This document shows, one piece after another, positions 30,443 to 37,560 of a stretch of DNA of 37,560 nt (its first letter is position 1; each line of letters starts with the position of its first letter). The notes beneath the pieces are model-generated. The model was not told the DNA's origin. It ran no database searches and was given only the letters and a program-made list of their open reading frames with translations. This DNA is from a bacterium (GTDB lineage Bacteria; Patescibacteriota; Minisyncoccia; Minisyncoccales; UBA10102), in the NCBI GenBank assembly GCA_030647175.1, contig JAUSJU010000058.1, positions 1 to 37,560 of the forward strand. The letters run 5' to 3'. A program made the translations under genes and the position numbers.

Positions 30443-31251
30443 TCTGCCGTTATATTCACGCCGATATTAGCTTCTACGTATGCGGCAAGGGTGCTATTCG
30501 CATCTTCTAGTGCCTTTTTCTTTTTTGCCAATGCTGCTTTGTCACAGGGCTCTCCGGTGCATTGAAGAGCAGAACACGAAGGAGCCCCGCCACAATGAGG
30601 AATGACCGTGTTTCGGGAACAACTGCATCGATCAAGCTCGTCTTTGTATGCTTGCGCCTTATCTCGAGCATCTTTGGCAAGATCTTCTGCTTGCTGCGCG
30701 ATAGAGGCTAACTGAGCGAGCGTCCGCTCATCCATAACGCGCTCAACGAGATCTCCCGCGGGGACCTCCAAGAGCTCCGAACCCACTTTCTTCTGTTCAG
30801 TTATCGGCTTGCATATTTTCGCGCAGAACCCTTGGGTCGGATTTGAACAATCGCATGGCGTGATCGGCGAAGCGGGTTTTTCAAGCCGCAAAATATTAAG
30901 CTGCGGATTAATGGTGCCCAGCAAGAGCGAAGATCCCAAAAGGACGAGGATCCCTATTACCGCTCCAGAAATTCTGCTTCGTGCCGCGGTCTGCGAAGCC
31001 ACATTTCCTCCGGAGGTTAAATATTGGACGCCTCCAAGAACCACAGAGCCCATGGCAATAAACCCGGAAGCCGTGATGAGGAAGTAGTACAGGTAGAGAA
31101 TGAATTCAGGAAGCGTTGGCTGGAGCGTGAGCCGTACGCCATTAGGAAGCGTAGGATACTGGATCTCGGTACCTTGGGCGAACGCAATACCGCTGGGCAA
31201 GAGCAAGGCCAGAAGAAAAAGTACGCCCAGATGCTTACTGATAGAACGCAT
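30439..31251 (-). CDS. Pilin-like N-terminus with an exported cysteine-rich tail, 270 aa
   Basis: A signal peptide (HLGVLFLLALLLPSGIAFAQ, cleavage after AFA) is followed by two hydrophobic segments, EFILYLYYFLITASGFIAMG and ISGAVIGILVLLGSSLLL, separated by GGVQYLTSGGN. This is the VirB2/TrbC-like pilin plan common in Parcubacteria. Unlike an ordinary pilin it carries a long hydrophilic tail with about 10 cysteines (TPCDCSNPTQGFCAKICKP, CSCSRN, CGGAPSCSALQCTGEPC) and a helical spacer. It overlaps the C39-like peptidase gene (17 bp) and the next gene (4 bp), so translation is coupled. Confidence 0.7.
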   Translation of the reverse strand: MRSISKHLGVLFLLALLLPSGIAFAQGTEIQYPTLPNGVRLTLQPTLPEFILYLYYFLITASGFIAMGSVVLGGVQYLTSGGNVASQTAARSRISGAVIGILVLLGSSLLLGTINPQLNILRLEKPASPITPCDCSNPTQGFCAKICKPITEQKKVGSELLEVPAGDLVERVMDERTLAQLASIAQQAEDLAKDARDKAQAYKDELDRCSCSRNTVIPHCGGAPSCSALQCTGEPCDKAALAKKKKALEDANSTLAAYVEANIGVNITAE

Positions 31252-32200
31252 AGAGATAGTTTGTGCTGAATCTATTGATTACGTCGCTTGCGAGGAACGC
31301 CGCCTCCCCTCCTCCGATGTATGGATCCTGGAAATAGAGGCATGTATCGGTGACGCCTCCTATGGTGCATCTCCCAATTCCTTTGATCAGAGAGATGTGT
31401 CCGTACGTACAGTTCAGCGGACCGCTAAACTTGAAGCAGCCGAAGGATCCAACGATTGGATGCCCCTCCTTTAGATGCTCTTCAATGGCAGAGAAGGGGA
31501 TACTAGCCTGATACCCTATTCCATATTGGTCATATGCGAACCTTGCCAGGTTAGGGAGGGAAGATCCGAAGCCGCAAATGTATTCAATCCCTCCCCTGAC
31601 CGCTTGCGCGATCGTTGCGGGAGTGATGTTCTCGCCGAAGTATTTCAATACCATTGCAATGCTCGTGATTCCGCAGCCGCCTTCCTGCATAGAATTTCCT
31701 GCGCTGCACTGGTCAATGAGCTGTCGTGCCCACGAGGAGTCTGTTTGAGAGAAAGGAGGGATATTGAGCATGGTTGCGTCTGTCGGGACCGGGATCGGGC
31801 CAAAGTTTGGAGGAACGCCTGCTCCTCCTCCGGGAGGAGTGACAAGAGGATAGTTTTGCGGGAGCAATTCTCCACCAACCCCGTACACTTTATCTATTAC
31901 GTGTCGATCGAGCACGGTATCAATGTAAAACGTAAGAGGGTCGTTTCCTGTGGCAGGTATCAGTTGTCCCATGGCTCTGAATGTTTTGATGTCAGCTTTC
32001 TTCCCTCCGGCATTGAGCAGAAGCTGGGAAAGCTCAAGATACTCGTCGTAGTTGATCGGCTGTATCGCTTCCTTGAGCACGATACCCACAGACCCCAAAG
32101 AGCCCCCGTCCCTCATATATTGGATTACCGTTTCAGCGTTCGCTGAAGTCGTTAAAGGAAGGGAAAGGAAGAAGAGTATGGCAAAAACAATTTTCTTCAT
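31235..32200 (-). CDS. Secreted C39-like (papain-fold) cysteine peptidase
   Basis: 321 aa from the ATG at 32200, 1 nt after the stop of the upstream gene. An in-frame start at 32218 would overlap that gene by 17 bp and precede a poor signal peptide. The signal peptide is KKIVFAILFFLSLPLTTSANA. The peptidase_C39_2-type domain starts near NIPPFSQTDSSWA, with oxyanion Gln152, nucleophile Cys176 (EGGCGITSIAMVLKYFG), His268 (YGHISLIKGI) and Asp292 (FQDPYIGG). All catalytic residues are present. No ABC transporter is attached, so it is not a bacteriocin-export peptidase. It may process pilins or wall or surface proteins (inference). Confidence 0.8.
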   Translation of the reverse strand: MKKIVFAILFFLSLPLTTSANAETVIQYMRDGGSLGSVGIVLKEAIQPINYDEYLELSQLLLNAGGKKADIKTFRAMGQLIPATGNDPLTFYIDTVLDRHVIDKVYGVGGELLPQNYPLVTPPGGGAGVPPNFGPIPVPTDATMLNIPPFSQTDSSWARQLIDQCSAGNSMQEGGCGITSIAMVLKYFGENITPATIAQAVRGGIEYICGFGSSLPNLARFAYDQYGIGYQASIPFSAIEEHLKEGHPIVGSFGCFKFSGPLNCTYGHISLIKGIGRCTIGGVTDTCLYFQDPYIGGGEAAFLASDVINRFSTNYLYAFYQ

Positions 32201-32201
32201 A

Positions 32202-32594
32202 TCAACTCTTGAGTTCAAAATATACGAGCATAGTCCAGAGAGGGAGGGCGCTGACGCCTGGAATGAATTCTCCTAAAAATGTTCCTATCCTCCCCAGCCA
32301 TTTGAAGTTTCGAACCATGGGCTTTCCTCCTTTCCCGAGCTGCTGAGGACGTTTCCCCCGGACGAGAAGCCATAGTCCTACAACGCATATGCCGGTGATG
32401 TCGGTTACGACATTCACTCCAGGGATGATGCTGAGTACGTCAATAATTCCCGCAATGAAAAGCATTATGATTCCTTCCGGAGTCAGTATGGCTCCGAATC
32501 CTTTGCTTTGCCCTTGCTGAGTTTCAGCATTCGCTTGCTGGTTTCTTTGCGGCGCTTGATTTGTTTGAGGTTCTTTCTGCTGTTCTTCTGGCAT
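32202..32594 (-). CDS. Small membrane protein between ksgA and the C39-like peptidase, 130 aa
   Basis: I start it at the ATG at 32594, which shares its A with the ksgA TAA stop (TAATG) and lies 6 nt after a TACAAT hexamer; an upstream in-frame start at 32630 would sit inside ksgA. The N-terminus is Gln/Asn/Glu-rich (residues 1-30). Two membrane segments follow: GIIMLFIAGIIDVLSIIPGV and DITGICVVGLWLLVRG. The rest is a basic loop and a final hydrophobic helix. I do not recognise a family. Its place at the head of the pilin/peptidase genes suggests a membrane component of that system. Confidence 0.55.
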   Translation of the reverse strand: MPEEQQKEPQTNQAPQRNQQANAETQQGQSKGFGAILTPEGIIMLFIAGIIDVLSIIPGVNVVTDITGICVVGLWLLVRGKRPQQLGKGGKPMVRNFKWLGRIGTFLGEFIPGVSALPLWTMLVYFELKS

Positions 32595-33418
32595 TACTGC
32601 ATTGTATACCATTTCACCACCCTCATCCAATCAGAAAGAGAAAGAGTTTCTGCTCTCCTTGCAGGATTGATGTCTAGAGACTTAAGTGATGTGGAAATAA
32701 CCCCTTTTGGCATTGCAAGCTTTTTTGAAAGGTTGTTCTGGAGCTGCTTTCTTGGCTGGGAAAACCCTGCTTTCATCACGACAAAGAATGCGGAGGCAAG
32801 AGATTCTTCTTCAGGGGAAAGAGACTTGGGAATGATGCGTATAATGGCAGAATCCACCTTGGGCCTTGGCCAGAACGCCCCGCTTTTCACGTATGAATGA
32901 ATCGTGGAATCTGCATAGAACTGCACAGAAAGCGCAAGAATGCTCATATGGGGGGGCTTCGCGCATATTCTCTGGGCAACCTCTTTCTGAATGAGGAGCG
33001 CCAAGATGCGGGGCCTCGGAGATTCCCCGAGAAACTTCCGCAGCACGGGACCCGTAATGGAAAACGGGAGGTTTGAAACCACCTTGTAGTCCTTGAAAGG
33101 GATAGGGGTTTTTAATATGTCCCCTTCCAGAATCTCAACGTTCCGAAGGTCAGCAAGCTCTTCCTTGAGAGAACGGGCCAACCCCCGGTCTTTCTCAATG
33201 GCGAGCACCTTTTTTGCCTTTTCGGCCAATTCTTTCGTAAGCACGCCAAGACCAGGCCCTATTTCAATGACCGTATCCTCTTTTTGGAGATCAGCTGCCT
33301 TGATGAGCTGAACTATGGGGCCCTGGGAAACCAGGAAGTTCTGACTGAGGCGTTTTTGCGGGGTGAGCCCCTTGTTCTTGAGCGTTTCTTTGATTCTTTG
33401 TATTGAAATGGGTTCCAT
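32594..33418 (-). CDS. rsmA: 16S rRNA (adenine1518/1519-N6)-dimethyltransferase
   Basis: 274 aa (KsgA/RsmA). It dimethylates two adenosines in the 3' hairpin of 16S rRNA during 30S maturation. LSQNFLV (residues 24-30) is the conserved entry, IEIGPGLGVLTKEL (51-64) the SAM-binding motif I, and NLPFSI (116-121) the catalytic NLPY-type motif, here with Phe in place of Tyr. The C-terminal helical domain includes GFSQPRKQLQNNLS. The start at 33418 lies 66 bp from the divergent M23 peptidase gene, and it heads the operon that continues into T4SS block 2. Confidence 0.93.
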   Translation of the reverse strand: MEPISIQRIKETLKNKGLTPQKRLSQNFLVSQGPIVQLIKAADLQKEDTVIEIGPGLGVLTKELAEKAKKVLAIEKDRGLARSLKEELADLRNVEILEGDILKTPIPFKDYKVVSNLPFSITGPVLRKFLGESPRPRILALLIQKEVAQRICAKPPHMSILALSVQFYADSTIHSYVKSGAFWPRPKVDSAIIRIIPKSLSPEEESLASAFFVVMKAGFSQPRKQLQNNLSKKLAMPKGVISTSLKSLDINPARRAETLSLSDWMRVVKWYTMQ

Positions 33419-33468
33419 AGGGGGTGTGGATAGGAAGCTTGACTTTGGGTCTGGAAAAGCCTATTCTG

Positions 33469-33474
33469 TATACT
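33469..33474 (+). promoter_or_regulatory. -10 box of the LysM-M23 gene
   Basis: TATACT at 33469-33474 followed by 10 nt and the ATG at 33485 predicts a leader of only about 4 nt. The sequence CTGTATACTG is nearly palindromic, so it may also serve as TATACA for the divergent ksgA operon. Confidence 0.4.
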
Positions 33475-33484
33475 GTTATTGTAT

Positions 33485-34480
33485 ATGAGCCAAGGCCAAG
33501 GAGAAAACTCGCATAGAGGGGATTCCAAAGCACAGCTTCTCTTTATTATACCGCTTATCGGTATTTTTTTGTCGGGGTTGGCGTTCGGAGGGGGTACCAC
33601 GGCTTCCTCTCTGCCTTCAGCCCAGCTTTTAGGGCAGGTTTCGGCATCTCAGGCTCCTTTGCCTGAGGATCCCCAGCTCGTTCTCGTGGGAGACAACGCG
33701 CTTTCTGCCTTTTCTCCGCCCGTAGCAGTCACCTCCAAGGTATTGGGAGCCATCATGGGACAGCCTGATGACGGAGAAGCTTCTATCATAACCTATGATG
33801 CGGAACAAGGAGACACCCCTGCTTCTGTCGCAGAGCGCTTCGGAATCTCTTTGAACACCGTTCTCTGGGCAAACGACCTGACTGCGTCTTCTGTCTTGAA
33901 AGAAGGGAAAGAGCTTCTCATTCTTCCTGTCTCAGGAGCTTTACACATGGTGCGCTCTGGAGACACGCTATCTGAGATCGCCACGTGGTACAAGGGGAGC
34001 TCAAAGGAGATATCTGAGTTCAACAACCTGGATTCCGGGAAAATCTTTGCAGGAGACATAGTCATCATTCCAGGGGGTACAAAGCCAAAATCTTTGCCTT
34101 CAGGGCGCCTTGTGCCCTTGGCCAACTCCTACTTCATCTGGCCTATTCCTGCCCCGCACGTCATTACCCAGGGACTGCACCCTTTCAACGCGGTTGATAT
34201 GACCACGGGATCATGCGGGTCTCCCGTATACGCTGCAGCCGGAGGGAACGTGCAGAAAACAGGGTATTCCTCTGTCGGCGGGAACTACGTCCGTATTCTC
34301 CATCCCAACGGGGTTGTGACGTACTATGGCCACCTTTCAGGACTTGCCGCATCTACAGACTCCAGGGTTTCCCAGGGCCAGATCATCGGATACATAGGGA
34401 ACACGGGACACACCGTAGGAGCTACGGGATGCCACTTGCATTTTGAGGTCAGAGGAGCTGCCAATCCGTTCGCCAGGTAG
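33485..34480 (+). CDS. LysM-domain M23 (LytM-type) metallopeptidase
   Basis: 331 aa from the ATG at 33485. One N-terminal membrane segment or signal (about residues 18-36), then two LysM peptidoglycan-binding modules: YDAEQGDTPASVAERFG onward, and HMVRSGDTLSEIATWY onward. A C-terminal M23 domain spans about residues 215-331, with HLSGL, GNTGHTVGATGCHLHFEV and VYAAAGGNV. The closing HLH metal/catalytic motif is present. The first zinc-ligand region reads GLHPFNAVDMTT, an H-x5-D spacing instead of the usual H-x3-D. It is probably a cell-wall endopeptidase or division amidase activator. It ends 3 bp from the convergent DksA-like gene. Confidence 0.88.
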   Translation: MSQGQGENSHRGDSKAQLLFIIPLIGIFLSGLAFGGGTTASSLPSAQLLGQVSASQAPLPEDPQLVLVGDNALSAFSPPVAVTSKVLGAIMGQPDDGEASIITYDAEQGDTPASVAERFGISLNTVLWANDLTASSVLKEGKELLILPVSGALHMVRSGDTLSEIATWYKGSSKEISEFNNLDSGKIFAGDIVIIPGGTKPKSLPSGRLVPLANSYFIWPIPAPHVITQGLHPFNAVDMTTGSCGSPVYAAAGGNVQKTGYSSVGGNYVRILHPNGVVTYYGHLSGLAASTDSRVSQGQIIGYIGNTGHTVGATGCHLHFEVRGAANPFAR

Positions 34481-34483
34481 GGA

Positions 34484-34846
34484 TTACGAAATCTTGGCGC
34501 AATTGACGCACGTCCGAGCTTCGGGGAGCGCAAACAGGCGCTCTTTTTGAATCTCTTGAGAGCACTTTTCGCATATCCCGTATGTTCCCGCAGGAAACTT
34601 CTCTAAAGCGTTCTGCACGTCTTGCAGCGTCTTTTCAAGGCTCTGCTCTACGGGAAGGCGCGTGGAGTATTCTTCTACTTCGTCAGCGGCTTCTTCTTCG
34701 TTCCCTTCGGGAGTCCTGGGGTATCTTGTGTCCCAGTCCCCTTTCGTCTTTAGATCTTTAGAGGCAAAACTAGAGAGCTGTTTTTCCAGCTCTTCTTTTT
34801 TCTTGCGCAGCGCTTCCTGCAGGTCGGTTTTTATTTGTTCGTCCAT
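34484..34846 (-). CDS. DksA/TraR-type C4 zinc-finger protein
   Basis: 120 aa. A long N-terminal coiled coil (LQEALRKKKEELEKQLSSF) and an acidic middle (GNEEEAADEVEEYSTR) precede the four-Cys zinc finger, C92-x2-C95 and C113-x2-C116 (GICEKCSQEI, RTCVNCAK). DksA-family proteins reach into the RNA polymerase secondary channel. The coiled-coil tip here lacks an obvious DxxDxA motif, so it need not act like E. coli DksA. It is second in an operon, 6 bp after the 320-aa gene. Confidence 0.85.
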   Translation of the reverse strand: MDEQIKTDLQEALRKKKEELEKQLSSFASKDLKTKGDWDTRYPRTPEGNEEEAADEVEEYSTRLPVEQSLEKTLQDVQNALEKFPAGTYGICEKCSQEIQKERLFALPEARTCVNCAKIS

Positions 34847-34852
34847 ATGGTG

Positions 34853-35815
34853 TTATTGAGTTGATATATTGTCTATGAGAGCTTTCATGCTTTCTAAGGA
34901 TCCGGTTACCAGGAGGCGGTCTTGCAGTAGGGCGTATACGAGACCAAAGTCATTGTTGGACAGCGTTTGGTACCTGATGGAAACTTGTTGATACAGAGTT
35001 GTCCTGAAGAACGAAATGTACCCTTCACCCTTTTCTCCCATGATACCAAAGAATTCCGTTGTGTCACGCTCTAAAGTGGGCTCCCACGACTTCATGAGAA
35101 CAGCCGCCTGTTCTGCATTCTGGACCTTTGTCACGAATCCCAGGCGATTCTTTGAATTTGTAGCATACAGAAACGGCGTCGTAGTTTCTTCAAGCAAGGG
35201 CCCGAGTCCTTGGAGCGGGAAGATGAAGAATGCTCCGAGAAAAGTTTGCGTTGACGCATACTCCCCCCCGTTCTTCAAAAGGATTCTCGTAAATCCTGGA
35301 GCAAGGGTTTCCTGCAATGATTGAGAGAGGAGGTCTGGGATCTGGGAAGCATCCGTATACTCTACAAGAAGGGAGTTCTGCTCATGGATGAGCGATTCCG
35401 GAGGAAGGGCGGGCTGCGCAGGAATTTGTTCTTGCTGCTGCCCTTCCGGCGAAGGTCCTTGCTGGGAAGATCCTTTTTTCGAGAGGACGTAGTATCCCAG
35501 AGCTATGAGGTTGGCGACAAGGAACAAGGTGATGCTTGCGACGACCACTCGCACGACTATTTTCTCAAGCAGCGACTGGGGTTTGTGCTGAGGAGGGATC
35601 AGCACGACTTTTTCCGCACCTGGTTCCGTCCCGCTTTCTTGAAGGGCAGGAAGAGGAGTTTCTTGCTGGGGCTGCGCTTTCTTTCCCGTCTGAAGTTGAA
35701 CGATATGTTCGCGCTCGTTCTTGGCCTCCTCCTCTCGGAGACGCGCCATATCTTTTGCCATGGTGCGGATATCCTCCCTATGGAGGAACTCCAGCTTTTC
35801 ACCTGTTTCTTCCAT
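34853..35815 (-). CDS. Membrane-anchored protein with a large outer domain, 320 aa, unknown
   Basis: Unrecognised. The N-terminal 85 residues are charged and helical (EDIRTMAKDMARLREEEAKNE), then one membrane segment (about residues 86-112, IVVRVVVASITLFLVANLIA). A Gln/Pro-rich linker (QQGPSPEGQQQEQIPAQPAL) leads into an extracellular domain of about 180 residues with alternating beta-like and helical stretches (GGEYASTQTFLGAFFIFPL, EGYISFFRTTLYQQV). The architecture recurs in Parcubacteria as uncharacterised proteins. It is coexpressed with the DksA-like gene and starts 36 bp after pnp, with its own promoter in that gap. Confidence 0.6.
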   Translation of the reverse strand: MEETGEKLEFLHREDIRTMAKDMARLREEEAKNEREHIVQLQTGKKAQPQQETPLPALQESGTEPGAEKVVLIPPQHKPQSLLEKIVVRVVVASITLFLVANLIALGYYVLSKKGSSQQGPSPEGQQQEQIPAQPALPPESLIHEQNSLLVEYTDASQIPDLLSQSLQETLAPGFTRILLKNGGEYASTQTFLGAFFIFPLQGLGPLLEETTTPFLYATNSKNRLGFVTKVQNAEQAAVLMKSWEPTLERDTTEFFGIMGEKGEGYISFFRTTLYQQVSIRYQTLSNNDFGLVYALLQDRLLVTGSLESMKALIDNISTQ

Positions 35816-35821
35816 GGACTT

Positions 35822-35830
35822 ATTGTATCA
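35822..35830 (-). promoter_or_regulatory. Extended -10 promoter of the 320-aa gene, predicted leaderless
   Basis: Minus strand TGATACAAT (hexamer 35822-35827) then 6 nt to the ATG at 35815, the same TGATACAAT-N6-ATG arrangement as polA. Confidence 0.55.
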
Positions 35831-35851
35831 GGTTTTCCCTGACGCGCCACG

Positions 35852-37560
35852 CTATGAATTTTTTGCCTGCTTGAGCGAGAGGCTCACTTTCCCCTGACCG
35901 TCTATCTTGAGCACTTTTACCGGAATCACGTCCCCAACTTTTACCACGTCTTCCGTGCGGGCGACGCGGTGGGGAGCTAGCTCTGAAATATGCACCAACC
36001 CCTCCTGTCCCGGGAAGATCTCAACGAATGCTCCGAAGGCCAGGGTGCTTACCACTCTTCCCTGGTAGGTTTCTCCGATGACGGGCTCTCGCATCATGTT
36101 CTGGATCCACTCTAACGCTTTCTTGGCGCCTTCTTCCTTGATAGAGGTGATGAATACCTTTCCGTCGTCCTCCACGTCAATTTCCACTTCGCATTCTTCC
36201 GTGATCTGGCGGATCATTTTTCCTCCTGGCCCTATGAGTTCCCCGATCTTCTCTCTGTTGATCTGCAGTATGTAAATGCGGGGCGCCCATTTGGAAAGTT
36301 CTTTGCGAGGTTCTGGAAGCACTCTTGAAATGACCTCGTCCAATATGGTGTGGCGCGCTTTCCTCGCTGCTTCCAATGCATTCTTGAATATTTCTTCGGT
36401 GATACCTTTTACTTTCACGTCCATCTGGATGGCGGTGATTCCGTCTTTGGTGCCTGCCACCTTGAAATCCATGTCTCCATGGTGGTCTTCCGGCCCTTGG
36501 ATATCGGTCAGTATTTTATAGTCTTCAGAGTTTGGATCAGTAAGCAGTCCTACGGAGATTCCCGCCACCGGTTTTTTGATGGGGACTCCTGCGTCCATGA
36601 GAGCCAAGGTCGCAGAGCATACAGAAGCCATGGATGTGGAACCGTTTGAAGACAAGCATTCGGTTACGATGCGTATGGTGTAGGGGAACTCATCTACGGT
36701 AGGGATCACGGGAAGCAATGCTTTTTCAGCCAACATTCCGTGCCCAATCTCTCTTCTTCCAGGTCCTCGCATGGGCTTTACTTCTCCCGTAGAGTAGGGA
36801 GGAAAGTTGTAGTGGTGCATGAAGCGCTTCTTGCCGCTGAACTCCATGCCCTCCATCAACTTATGATCTCCCGGAGTTCCCAACGTGAGGATGGAAAGGG
36901 TTTTGGTCTGTCCTCGCTCAAACAAGGCTGATCCATGAGTTCTCGGAAGCAAGGAGACTCTGCCGGCTAACTGGCGGAGCTCGTCTGTTTTCCTGTCATC
37001 CACGCGCAATCCTTCTTTGAGCCCTCTGGTCCTCATCAATCGGTCAATCTCCCGCTCAAAGAATTCTTTGATGTAGTTTCCTTTTTCCAATCCAGGATAC
37101 CTGGCGTCAATGATCGCCACGACCTCTTTCTTGAGTTCGTTGACCGCATCCATTCGCGCTTTCTTGTCTCCCTGGAACAGGGCTTGTTCTAATTTGTTTC
37201 CAATAAGTTCTTTCGCTTCGTTCTCTAATGTGAGGTCCTGAGGAGGATCTTCCAGAACCATCTTCTCTTTTCCGTGCTCTTTCACCATTTCTTTCTGGAG
37301 CTTGGTCATTTGTTCCAAGAAAGGTTTGGCGAAAGAGAATGCTTGTTCAAATTCTGACTCTGGAACTTCTTCCGCTTCAGCTTCAATCATGTTCAACAGG
37401 GTCTTGTTGTTTTCTTCCAAGGTCCCGATGAGAAAATCCATGGGGCTTTCTCTCCTTTGCGCATAGGTCGGGTTCAAGACGAATTTCCCTTCCTGTTTCC
37501 CTATTCGTACTGCAGACAAGGGTCCCTGCCAGGGAGCAGCAGAGATAGAAAGAGCCAGAG
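35852..37560 (-). CDS. pnp: Polyribonucleotide nucleotidyltransferase (PNPase), 5' end outside window
   Basis: The frame is open to the right edge, so the N-terminus (about the first 120 residues of the family) is missing here; a TTG at 37519 is not the start. What is present is the end of the first RNase PH domain (SISAAPWQGPLSAVRIGK), the helical linker, and the second RNase PH domain with GHGMLAEKALLPVIP and the catalytic GDMDFKVAGTKDGITA (two conserved Asp). A KH domain (GELIGPGGKMIRQI) and an S1 domain (GRVVSTLAFGAFVEIFPG to KVSLSLKQ) end the protein. PNPase degrades RNA 3' to 5' with phosphate. Confidence 0.95.
   Translation of the reverse strand, partial: LALSISAAPWQGPLSAVRIGKQEGKFVLNPTYAQRRESPMDFLIGTLEENNKTLLNMIEAEAEEVPESEFEQAFSFAKPFLEQMTKLQKEMVKEHGKEKMVLEDPPQDLTLENEAKELIGNKLEQALFQGDKKARMDAVNELKKEVVAIIDARYPGLEKGNYIKEFFEREIDRLMRTRGLKEGLRVDDRKTDELRQLAGRVSLLPRTHGSALFERGQTKTLSILTLGTPGDHKLMEGMEFSGKKRFMHHYNFPPYSTGEVKPMRGPGRREIGHGMLAEKALLPVIPTVDEFPYTIRIVTECLSSNGSTSMASVCSATLALMDAGVPIKKPVAGISVGLLTDPNSEDYKILTDIQGPEDHHGDMDFKVAGTKDGITAIQMDVKVKGITEEIFKNALEAARKARHTILDEVISRVLPEPRKELSKWAPRIYILQINREKIGELIGPGGKMIRQITEECEVEIDVEDDGKVFITSIKEEGAKKALEWIQNMMREPVIGETYQGRVVSTLAFGAFVEIFPGQEGLVHISELAPHRVARTEDVVKVGDVIPVKVLKIDGQGKVSLSLKQAKNS

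Noticed and set aside
31475..32146. Plus-strand 223-codon ORF
   Set aside because: Antisense to the C39-like peptidase gene, whose domain and catalytic residues are clear.
33425..33433. DnaA-box-like TGTGGATAG upstream of ksgA
   Set aside because: Identical to two origin boxes, but a single 9-mer is expected by chance about once in several windows this size and there is no cluster.

Overview
The window looks like part of a small, densely packed genome of the Candidate Phyla Radiation, most likely a Parcubacteria-type (Patescibacteria) bacterium. Reasons: genes abut or overlap almost everywhere; several core enzymes are domain-reduced (DNA polymerase I without a 3'-5' exonuclease domain, YebC with an internal deletion, Mur ligase without the usual N-terminal domain, GspE/PilB ATPase without an N1 domain); and a type IV secretion-like cluster contains a PrgI-family protein, VirB4, a TrbL/VirB6-like protein and VirB2-like pilins, a combination common in Parcubacteria. 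TGA is used as a stop, so the code appears standard. The lineage call is inferred from gene content only.

Layout. 1-3.5 kb (minus strand): an EF-Tu-domain-2-like small protein, an orphan 164-aa protein, tRNA-Arg(CCG), a NIF3-like protein, a 50-aa gene and a MurE-like ligase. 3.5-4.0 kb: an orphan membrane protein with its own terminator. 4.1-6.3 kb (plus): uvrB and rpsT, overlapping by 98 nt. 6.3-9.8 kb (minus): polA, a lone receiver domain and holA. 9.8-10.3 kb (minus): a 61-aa orphan followed by a structured 3' region and terminator. 10.3-11.5 kb (minus): a TRIC/UPF0126 membrane protein and tsaE. 11.6-13.1 kb (plus): a 71-aa protein and a GspE/PilB-like ATPase. About 13.11-13.25 kb (minus): a probable structured non-coding RNA with a near-consensus promoter. 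13.3-14.3 kb (plus): yebC-ruvC. 14.3-15.5 kb (minus): tyrS. 15.6-17.5 kb (plus): a class A penicillin-binding protein. 17.5-21.9 kb: the replication-origin neighbourhood, with dnaN and dnaA (minus) flanking a probable oriC, and rpmH-rnpA-yidC-jag (plus). 21.9-25.6 kb (minus): T4SS block 1 (155-aa protein, VirB2-like pilin, PrgI, TraC-like protein, VirB4). 25.7-27.0 kb (plus): an SPFH/band-7 protein with its own promoter and terminator. 27.1-33.4 kb (minus): T4SS block 2, reading from ksgA through a small membrane protein, a secreted C39-like peptidase, a pilin-like Cys-rich protein and a second Cys-rich protein to a TrbL-like protein. 33.5-34.5 kb (plus): a LysM-M23 peptidase. 34.5-37.6 kb (minus): a DksA/TraR-type zinc-finger protein, a membrane-anchored protein of unknown function, and pnp, which runs off the right edge.

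How it works together. The middle of the window is the chromosome replication and translation core around oriC. The right half is a cell-surface machine: pilins, channel, ATPase, PrgI, Cys-rich exported proteins and a peptidase, next to cell-wall enzymes. A recurring regulatory pattern stands out. At least nine genes or operons have a -10 box only 6-8 nt before the start codon, often as an extended TGnTAnnnT, which predicts leaderless mRNAs. Three orphan genes instead carry strong AGGAGGT Shine-Dalgarno sequences. No stretch longer than about 220 bases lacks a gene; the larger gaps are described as features. No insertion sequence, CRISPR array or rRNA gene was seen.
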